Assembly: GCA_016763955.1 (NCBI GenBank)
Contig: JAESSU010000426.1
Span: 1 to 5,872, forward strand
From: Phycisphaeraceae bacterium
Lineage (GTDB): Bacteria; Planctomycetota; Phycisphaerae; Phycisphaerales; Phycisphaeraceae
Length of the DNA: 5,872 nt
Reading direction: 5' to 3'
Part shown: positions 1 to 4,060 of the stretch, piece after piece
Layout of the letters: each line of letters begins with the position of its first letter
How positions within the stretch are numbered: position 1 is the first letter of the stretch
Program-made: the position numbers and the translations under genes
Notes under the pieces: model-generated
What the model was told of the DNA's origin: nothing
Database searches by the model: none
Seen by the model: only the letters and a program-made list of their open reading frames with translations

Positions 1-2
1 AA

Positions 3-17
3 TTGACCGCAGGTCAA
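3..17. repeat. Perfect 15-bp palindrome, copy 1
   Basis: TTGACC-GCA-GGTCAA is a perfect inverted repeat with a 3-bp centre. An identical copy lies at 56-70, so the centres are 53 bp apart, close to five helical turns. The form resembles an operator for a dimeric regulator, but it also lies inside a larger direct repeat, so it may simply be part of the repeat unit. Confidence 0.55.
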
Positions 18-55
18 AATATGGCGCCAAAATACTTTGCAAATGGATTTAACAG

Positions 56-70
56 TTGACCGCAGGTCAA
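56..70. repeat. Perfect 15-bp palindrome, copy 2
   Basis: This is identical to the palindrome at 3-17. The homologous place in the next repeat unit (230-244) reads TTGACT-GCG-GGGCAA, where the dyad is decayed. Two of three units therefore keep perfect symmetry, which hints at function but is not proof. Confidence 0.55.
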
Positions 71-138
71 AATCGGGCTCACACAGCTCGGCTCGCAAAG
101 ACAGGCAGTGCATGCGTTTGCCCCATTGGTCTCCCGTG

Positions 139-180
139 GCGATCCCAGTCTTCGCTGCGCTTAGACATGGGCTTGGCCCT
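139..180. repeat. 42-bp REP-like hairpin repeat, copy 1
   Basis: This 42-bp block recurs at 1414-1455 in the same orientation with a single difference (G at 175, T at 1450). It contains an imperfect dyad, CCCAGTCT paired with AGAC-A-TGGG with one bulged A, and at its end the hairpin GGGC-TTG-GCCC. The one difference between the copies falls in the loop of that second hairpin, so both stems are preserved. Short, intergenic, hairpin-forming dispersed repeats are typical of REP elements. The family is not one I recognise. Confidence 0.65.
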
Positions 181-334
181 GCTGATCCAAAATGTTGCGT
201 CAAAAATGCATTGCACGTTGATTTTGCAATTGACTGCGGGGCAAAATCAGGCTGACACAGACCGGCTTGCACAGACAACTAGTACATGCGATTGCTCTGA
301 AGCATGTGACTTTTAATCTCCAAATCTCTGATGC

Positions 335-349
335 ATTAGTTATACTAAT
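335..349. promoter_or_regulatory. 15-bp palindrome over a possible -10 box
   Basis: ATTAGT-TAT-ACTAAT is a perfect inverted repeat with a 3-bp centre, 60 bp before the start codon at 409. It covers TATACT (341-346), the best -10-like hexamer in this leader. No convincing -35 box lies 17 bp upstream (CTCCAA at 318-323). If the promoter is real, a factor bound here would occlude it or act as an activator. This is an inference. Confidence 0.35.
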
Positions 350-364
350 AGTCATCGTTTTTAT

Positions 365-378
365 TGATTATGTAATCA
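365..378. promoter_or_regulatory. 14-bp palindrome in the leader of the secreted gene
   Basis: TGATTA-TG-TAATCA is a perfect inverted repeat lying 30 bp upstream of the start codon at 409 and 15 bp after the palindrome at 335-349. Its half-site resembles the TTGAT of FNR-type sites, but the half-site spacing differs from the family consensus, so I do not assign a regulator. Confidence 0.3.
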
Positions 379-397
379 TCTCATTTGTTATTTTGAC

Positions 398-402
398 AAG
401 GA
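398..402 (+). promoter_or_regulatory. Ribosome binding site of the secreted protein gene
   Basis: AAGGA is followed by a 6-base spacer and then ATG at 409. This spacing is good, and it fixes the start at 409 because the encoded signal peptide begins exactly there. Confidence 0.8.
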
Positions 403-408
403 ACACAC

Positions 409-1257
409 ATGCAAAAACAAACTCACTGGCGACAGAAACTTGGAGCAGGCTTGCTGGCTTTAACATTGGGCTTTGCCGTTTCAAGCGTTAATGCTCAAAA
501 CCTGATCACGGATGGTGATGCCGAATCTGGCAACGTCAAAAGCTGGCTCCGCGTCACATCTGTGTCCGACGATGCTCACGAGGGCAAGCACAGTTTTCAG
601 GTGAATGGCTTTGCCAATGTCCAGAACAAACAAATAATCGCTATTGATCCTGAAAAAACTTACACCCTTTCAGGCTGGTTTAAATCTGCAGGCGAAAAGC
701 CGAGCAAAATCTACTTCGGCTTTGCTCCCCTTGATGACAAGAAAAGAACAATCTATCCGTGGCAGATCAATGCGATCAAAGGCACGCAAACCACATTGGT
801 CGAAGCTTGCACCAAAACAGACACTGTGCTGAAGGTCGCAGATGCATCCAAATGGATCGCACATAGAAATTGCGCAGCAGCCTTTGATGTCGCAGCAGAT
901 TTCTCAGATTTGCCGAACCGAAAAATCAGCAACTTGGGCATCACCGCTGTTGAAAACAAAGGCGATCATTGGGAAATTACATTCTCAAAACCCTGTAAAC
1001 AAGCCAAAGAAGCAGGCACTGCCATTCGTCTTCACCGAACATCAGGAACCTATATCTACGCGGGGGCAGTCAACAAAATCGTACCCGGCCAATGTACCCA
1101 GTACACGGCCAAGATCAAAGGCCATTCAATCAAAGGCACGACCATCAAACAATTTTGGGCAGGAACCCAATATGTCAGAATCTTGATCCTGGCAAACTAT
1201 GCTATGAAAAAAGAAGGTGTCCTCTTAATCGACAACCTACAACTCACCGCTGAGTAA
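409..1257 (+). CDS. Secreted protein with a carbohydrate-binding-like (galactose-binding fold) N-terminal domain
   Basis: The protein has 282 residues. It begins with a clear signal peptide: basic residues 1-10, a hydrophobic core at about 11-25, and VNA followed by Q30 as the likely cleavage site, so it should be exported. The mature N-terminus, NLITDGDAESG (31-41) with Trp46, resembles the opening strand of CBM4/9-like galactose-binding domains. The segment to about residue 110 (YTLSGWFKS, then KIYFGF at 100-105) continues in beta-sandwich style. A second part has TVLKVADASKW (139-149), DFSDLPN (164-170) and GTYIYAG (213-219), a pattern I associate with uncharacterised secreted proteins of Planctomycetota and Lentisphaerota. 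Cys134, 155, 196 and 229 could form two disulfides. I see no catalytic motif and no anchor. The gene is monocistronic: it has its own ribosome binding site and a strong terminator, and it converges on feoB. The specific ligand is unknown. Confidence 0.85.
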   Translation: MQKQTHWRQKLGAGLLALTLGFAVSSVNAQNLITDGDAESGNVKSWLRVTSVSDDAHEGKHSFQVNGFANVQNKQIIAIDPEKTYTLSGWFKSAGEKPSKIYFGFAPLDDKKRTIYPWQINAIKGTQTTLVEACTKTDTVLKVADASKWIAHRNCAAAFDVAADFSDLPNRKISNLGITAVENKGDHWEITFSKPCKQAKEAGTAIRLHRTSGTYIYAGAVNKIVPGQCTQYTAKIKGHSIKGTTIKQFWAGTQYVRILILANYAMKKEGVLLIDNLQLTAE

Positions 1258-1290
1258 GTTCACCTTCGAATCTACAATGTTACATTTTAC

Positions 1291-1326
1291 AAAGGTCCAA
1301 TCCTGCATCGGGTTGGGCTTTTTTTT
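1291..1326 (+). terminator. Intrinsic terminator of the secreted protein gene
   Basis: The stem 1295-1303 pairs with 1310-1318 (9 bp with two G-U pairs) around a 6-base loop and is followed by eight Ts (1319-1326). Further A-T pairs from AAAG (1291-1294) can extend it. The G-U pairs become A-C mismatches on the other strand, so it works for plus-strand transcripts. It starts 34 bases after the stop codon at 1257. Confidence 0.88.
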
Positions 1327-1356
1327 AATTAGAGCACGGGCGTTAAAGGGGCGGGG

Positions 1357-1432
1357 AATCCTAGTGTTCGCTGATCGTACGATCCCCAGTGTTGCTGTGA
1401 CTGCGATGGACGTGCGATCCCAGTCTTCGCTG
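1357..1432. repeat. Three degenerate tandem copies of the REP-like core
   Basis: The core ATCC-AGT-TT-GCTG occurs three times in one orientation: 1358-1373 (ATCCTAGTGTTCGCTG), 1382-1397 (ATCCCCAGTGTTGCTG) and 1417-1432 (ATCCCAGTCTTCGCTG). The third belongs to the intact 42-bp repeat at 1414-1455. The first two are diverged and have lost the downstream hairpin half. The spacing between copies is irregular, about 24 and 35 bp. This suggests local duplication and decay of the element. Confidence 0.45.
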
Positions 1433-1455
1433 CGCTTAGACATGGGCTTTGCCCT
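1414..1455. repeat. 42-bp REP-like hairpin repeat, copy 2, at the feoB 3' end
   Basis: This is a 41/42 match to 139-180. It contains the CCCAGTCT / AGAC-A-TGGG dyad (1419-1445) and the tight hairpin GGGC-TTT-GCCC (1444-1454). It sits one base beyond the feoB stop codon (1457-1459, minus strand), so it will be the first structure in the 3' end of the feoAB transcript. It could protect that end or slow the polymerase. I see no U-rich tract after it on the minus strand, so it is not a classical terminator for feoB. Confidence 0.65.
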
Positions 1456-1456
1456 T

Positions 1457-2923
1457 TTAGGTGGTGATCATGCTGACGATTTGATAGGTTGCAAAGGATG
1501 CGCCGTAGGCTAACGCGGTCATGTAACTAAGTTGGAAAAGGGCCCATTTCCATGATCCAGTTTCGCGACGGGTCACCGCTAGCGTGGGTAAGCATTGCAT
1601 CGCTAACACATAAAACATCAAAAGGCTCATGCAAGTTGCAGTGGAAAAGAGCAGTGTGCCATCTGATCTGCGCGTTTGACGAAGTCGATCATAAAAAGTA
1701 TCGGTATCATCCTCTGCGACTTCTTCACCCACACCATAGACGACAGCCAATGTTGAGACGATCACTTCACGGGCTGCAAAACTACATACGACCCCCACGC
1801 CAATCTGCCAATCAAAACCAAGCGGGCGGACAACGGGTTCGATGAGCTTGCCCATTTGTCCAGCATAGGAATGTTCCAGTGAATATTGCCCTTCCAACAC
1901 GTTTGCTTGATATTTGAGTGTTTTGGCTTCACTGTCCTTGCCTTGGATGGTGAGTTGTTTAACTTGCTGATGCATCTGAACCACTTGCGGTGGCGGGGCC
2001 GATGTGGGGAAGGTTGCGAGCACCCATAAGGCAATGGAGATTAGCAGGATAACGGTTCCTGCTTTTTTGACAAAGATTTTTGCCCGGTCATAGGTAATTA
2101 AAAAAGCGGTACGGAAGCTAGGGATTTTGTAGCTGGGCAGTTCCATGACCAAGGGCTTGGACTGGCCGGAAAGAATGGTTCGCTTAAACACAAAAGCGCA
2201 CACCAGTACCGCAATAATGCCCAGTGAATAAGCTGCGGTAAAGAGCAATGCAGCCTTAACCGGCTCATCACCAAAGAGCAGTGCGGTCACCATGGCATAG
2301 ACTGGCAAACGCGCGGAACACGTTAGCAACGGCAAGGTCAAAATCGTCACCAGACGATCGCGTTTGTCTTCAATGCCTCGTGTCGCCATGATGCCTGGGA
2401 TCGCGCAAGCGTGAGCAGATAACATCGTGATAAAAGCTTTACCCGGCAAGCCTACATGACGCATCAGACGGTCCATCACAAAGACCGCGCGTGAGAGATA
2501 GCCTGTGTCTTCCAATAGTGATAGACAGAAAAATAGGATGCAGATTTGAGGCAGGAACACGACCACGCCCCCGATTCCGCCAATGATGCCATCGACGATG
2601 AGACTGTGAAGATGCCCTTGGGGAATATAACTACCCACAAAATGTTGAGCCCATCCAAAACCAGCTTCGACTAAATCCATCGGGATTGAAGCTAGTGAAA
2701 AGATCAGATAAAACACGCCCACCATGATGGCAAAGAATCCAACCAACCCAGCAACGGGATGTGTAAGGATGCGATCAATGCGGTCGGTCCTGCGTCCGAC
2801 AGCCACACGCGAGGACTCAAGGCATTTCTCGGTGACTTGCTCTGCCCAGTCGTAACGTCCCTTAAACGGGCATGAACAGCCTGCGCAAGTGCTATGAAGC
2901 AATTTCGGGACTGCCTGAGCGAT
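1457..2923 (-). CDS. feoB: FeoB ferrous iron transporter, membrane permease part (frame-shifted from the GTPase part)
   Basis: This frame holds the membrane part of FeoB, which moves Fe(II) across the inner membrane. Residues are numbered as if joined to the GTPase part at the A run. The linker has RYDW (221-224) and RTDRIDRILTHP (243-254), both typical of the entry into the membrane domain. The first gate region has LPQ (322-324), EDTGYLSR (336-343) and ACAIPGIMATR with Cys371. The second has TCSARLPVY with Cys400. AAREVIVSTL and the final SWKW...YMTALAYGASFATYQI are also family hallmarks. The frame is open upstream to a TAA at 2957-2959. It has no convincing own start: TTG at 2902 and GTG at 2806 lack ribosome binding sites, and the first in-frame ATG already lies in a membrane helix. 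It therefore needs a -1 shift from the upstream frame, giving 686 residues in total. The identity is certain; whether functional protein is made is not. Confidence 0.9.
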   Translation of the reverse strand: MAQAVPKLLHSTCAGCSCPFKGRYDWAEQVTEKCLESSRVAVGRRTDRIDRILTHPVAGLVGFFAIMVGVFYLIFSLASIPMDLVEAGFGWAQHFVGSYIPQGHLHSLIVDGIIGGIGGVVVFLPQICILFFCLSLLEDTGYLSRAVFVMDRLMRHVGLPGKAFITMLSAHACAIPGIMATRGIEDKRDRLVTILTLPLLTCSARLPVYAMVTALLFGDEPVKAALLFTAAYSLGIIAVLVCAFVFKRTILSGQSKPLVMELPSYKIPSFRTAFLITYDRAKIFVKKAGTVILLISIALWVLATFPTSAPPPQVVQMHQQVKQLTIQGKDSEAKTLKYQANVLEGQYSLEHSYAGQMGKLIEPVVRPLGFDWQIGVGVVCSFAAREVIVSTLAVVYGVGEEVAEDDTDTFYDRLRQTRRSDGTLLFSTATCMSLLMFYVLAMQCLPTLAVTRRETGSWKWALFQLSYMTALAYGASFATYQIVSMITT

Positions 2924-3516
2924 TTTTTTTGATGAATGGAGAGATTCAGAACCTGCTTAAACTGCTCAACACCTTCACCGGTTCGAGCCGAAACGGGAAC
3001 CACTGGGCAGCCAAGTTCAGAAGCAAGTTGGTCTGCATCAATTTTCAAACCATCTCGCCTTGCAAGGTCGATCATGTTTAGCACAGCAATGGTTGGAACC
3101 TTCAGCTCAATGACTTGGCTAATGAGAAAAAGATTGCGTTCAAGATTCGTTGCATCAATGATGACCACCACGGCTGAGGGCTTGGCCATCCCCGGACTGT
3201 AGCCGAGAATCGCATCGCGACTGACACGTTCTTCATCCGTGGCTCCTGAGATGCTGTACAAGCCGGGCAAATCGACAATGTTCACACGGTGACCATCGGG
3301 CAGGTCCATGGAACCTTCGGTTTTTTCGACGGTGATGCCTGGGAAGTTGCCCGTCTTGGCACGAAGTCCTGTTAGACGGTTAAAGAGAGTCGTCTTGCCT
3401 GCATTGGGATTACCAATCAAGGCAATGACGTTCTCTTTTCTGACAGGCTGAAGAACCTGTAACGACACATCATCATGGGGCTTAGGCGGGTGGGTAGTAT
3501 TAGACATGAAAATCAC
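2704..3516 (-). CDS. feoB: FeoB ferrous iron transporter, N-terminal GTPase part
   Basis: This frame encodes the cytoplasmic G domain that controls Fe(II) import. Its motifs are all intact: G1 GNPNAGKT (35-42), switch I GNFPGITVE (56-64, with G2 Thr62), G3 DLPG (82-85), G4 NMID (147-150) and G5 VSART (175-179). Similarity to FeoB is expected up to about residue 198 (the A run at 2923-2930). After that the frame reads an unlike tail of about 70 residues, rich in codons such as AGG, CGA and ATA, to a TGA at 2704. The permease continues in the -1 frame. If no shift occurs, the product is a soluble 270-residue GTPase. The start is GTG at 3516, overlapping the feoA stop as GTGA, or ATG at 3507, three codons further on. 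Neither has a strong ribosome binding site, so translational coupling to feoA is likely. Confidence 0.9.
   Translation of the reverse strand: MIFMSNTTHPPKPHDDVSLQVLQPVRKENVIALIGNPNAGKTTLFNRLTGLRAKTGNFPGITVEKTEGSMDLPDGHRVNIVDLPGLYSISGATDEERVSRDAILGYSPGMAKPSAVVVIIDATNLERNLFLISQVIELKVPTIAVLNMIDLARRDGLKIDADQLASELGCPVVPVSARTGEGVEQFKQVLNLSIHQKKSLRQSRNCFIALAQAVHARLRDVTTGQSKSPRNALSPRVWLSDAGPTALIASLHIPLLGWLDSLPSWWACFI
2923..2930 (-). other. Eight-A run with A-AAA-AAA slippery heptamer: candidate feoB frameshift site
   Basis: On the coding strand the upstream frame reads CAT CAA AAA AAA TCG, so A-AAA-AAA is in the exact phase for a -1 tandem slip. It lies inside the only region (2704-2956) where both feoB frames are open. 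After a slip the next codon is ATC and the permease frame continues uninterrupted to its stop. One extra A in the run would have the same effect, which is also the signature of a homopolymer sequencing error or a one-base deletion. A weak hairpin follows (GCAGT / ATTGC with a 6-base loop, 2899-2914). I see no strong stimulatory structure. Confidence 0.55.
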
Positions 3517-3815
3517 TCACAACAATTAGCCTGGTGACAGGCATCAACAGTAATACGTTTGGCAAGGCGCCTAGCAAGACCGATTCGCGTCCCTAGGACA
3601 CGGAGAATCATAGGATTGCCCTGCTTGATCAACTCGACTCGGCGACCGACGCAAATCCCCAGCGCTTTAAGACGATCCGCTTGCACCTGATCAGATTCAT
3701 CGACTTCTACAACCAAACCGACCTGATTTATACCAAGCTCACACAGGCTCAACTTCACCCCCGTGGGCATAAGCTGGTTAAGTGATATAGACGCTGGTGT
3801 TTTAGTCTGAGCCAT
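3513..3815 (-). CDS. feoA: FeoA, small partner protein of the ferrous iron transporter
   Basis: This small cytoplasmic SH3-like protein of 100 residues is required with FeoB for Fe(II) uptake; it is thought to contact FeoB rather than act as an enzyme. The family core is RLKALGICVGRRVELI (48-63), followed by NPMILRVLGTRIGLARRLAKRI (two parts, 67-77 and 78-88), which is the usual FeoA pattern. The protein is slightly longer than the usual 75-90 residues because of an N-terminal extension and a tail ending CHQANCCE (93-100) that carries three cysteines and a histidine. The start is ATG at 3815 with AAGGA at 3823-3827, 7 bases upstream. The stop overlaps the feoB GTG by 4 bp, and both genes share the promoter at 3853-3881. 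Confidence 0.92.
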   Translation of the reverse strand: MAQTKTPASISLNQLMPTGVKLSLCELGINQVGLVVEVDESDQVQADRLKALGICVGRRVELIKQGNPMILRVLGTRIGLARRLAKRITVDACHQANCCE

Positions 3816-3822
3816 CGATCAG

Positions 3823-3827
3823 TCCTT
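3823..3827 (-). promoter_or_regulatory. Ribosome binding site of feoA
   Basis: AAGGA on the minus strand is followed by a 7-base spacer and ATG at 3815. This is a normal strong site and supports the chosen feoA start. Confidence 0.75.
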
Positions 3828-3852
3828 AATTATCACAAAAATAGGAAAAAGC

Positions 3853-3881
3853 ACTATAGTGTTATTGCGACACAGTTTCAA
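3853..3881 (-). promoter_or_regulatory. Sigma70-type promoter of feoAB
   Basis: The -35 box is TTGAAA (3876-3881) and the -10 box TATAGT (3853-3858), separated by exactly 17 bp; each matches the consensus at five of six positions. Transcription would begin near 3846, giving a leader of about 30 bases before the feoA ATG. The -10 lies inside the perfect 10-bp palindrome CACTATAGTG (3852-3861), which could be an operator. No good match to the Fur consensus covers the promoter. Confidence 0.7.
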
Positions 3882-3938
3882 CTACATGATATCCGCAAAA
3901 TCAATTCACCTGCAAGTAAAATCTCCGTACGTCCTGTT

Positions 3939-3956
3939 AATTTATGATGATAAGTT
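3939..3956. promoter_or_regulatory. Imperfect AT-rich dyad upstream of the feoAB promoter
   Basis: This 18-bp stretch matches its own reverse complement at 14 positions around TTATGATGATAA. It lies about 60 bp upstream of the feoAB -35 box and within a wider inverted repeat (AAGTAAAAT at 3914-3922, ATTTTACTT at 3957-3965). Iron regulators of the Fur type bind AT-rich dyads of similar length, but the match to the GATAAT-repeat consensus is poor and the distance is large. This is a weak candidate operator. Confidence 0.2.
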
Positions 3957-4001
3957 ATTTTACTTCAACATCTGACAGTTATGTATTTTTTATAAAAGGG
4001 T

Positions 4002-4036
4002 AAAAAATCAGCCCGCCAATGAGCGAGCTAATTTTT
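4002..4036 (-). terminator. Intrinsic terminator of the TPR-like gene
   Basis: On the minus strand a 14-bp stem (4036-4023 with 4016-4003, two G-U pairs) closes a 6-base loop and ends in a run of Us. The core is AGCTCGC / GCGGGCT. The wobble pairs only form in the minus-strand transcript, although the flanking A and T tracts would give some activity on both strands. It begins 24 bases after the stop codon at 4061-4063 and should insulate feoAB from this upstream gene. Confidence 0.88.
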
Positions 4037-4060
4037 ATCTTTGTTAGTAAGTTTCTTGGA

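Larger units (their letters stand above)
1..290. repeat. Degenerate direct-repeat region, no gene
   Basis: This stretch is built from related units. Positions 53-116 align without gaps to 227-290 (offset 174) at roughly three quarters identity by eye. The DNA in front of each is also related: CCAAAAT at 27-33 and 187-193, AATG-ATT cores at 42-49 and 205-212, and GTTGA at 55-59 and 217-221. A third partial unit, 1-20, repeats the beginning of 53-116 and runs off the left edge, so the array may continue outside the window. Open frames here (37-255 and 56-316, plus) are short, overlap each other and only translate the repeats. I see no ribosome binding site or protein family, so I treat it as non-coding repetitive DNA. 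Confidence 0.6.

Noticed and set aside
1..290. CRISPR array
   Set aside because: The repeats are diverged, irregular in spacing and homologous in the spacer positions too, with no cas gene nearby.
37..316. Overlapping plus-strand open frames at 37-255 and 56-316
   Set aside because: They translate the degenerate repeats and the hairpin element, overlap each other, and have no ribosome binding site or recognisable domain.
364..379. FNR-type site upstream of the secreted protein gene
   Set aside because: TTGAT is present, but the second half-site is at the wrong spacing and does not match ATCAA.
1277..1513. Plus-strand open frame sharing a peptide (SQSSLRLDMG) with the frame at 56-316
   Set aside because: The shared peptide is only the 42-bp repeat translated in the same frame. 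The rest crosses a terminator and the end of feoB.
2864..2866. Alternative frame join at TTT, giving HARFKGRYDW
   Set aside because: Adding one T here would also restore the frame, so it is not excluded. I prefer the A run because the upstream frame between the two sites uses unusual codons and the run is a canonical slippery or indel-prone site.
2806..2902. Independent start for the FeoB permease part (TTG at 2902 or GTG at 2806)
   Set aside because: Neither has a Shine-Dalgarno sequence at a suitable distance, and TTG lies inside conserved-looking linker coding. A split feoB with its own start is therefore less likely than a frameshift.
3823..3836. Fur box in the feoA leader (GATAATTA)
   Set aside because: Only a single half-site-like GATAAT is present, with no inverted partner, so it falls short of the Fur consensus.
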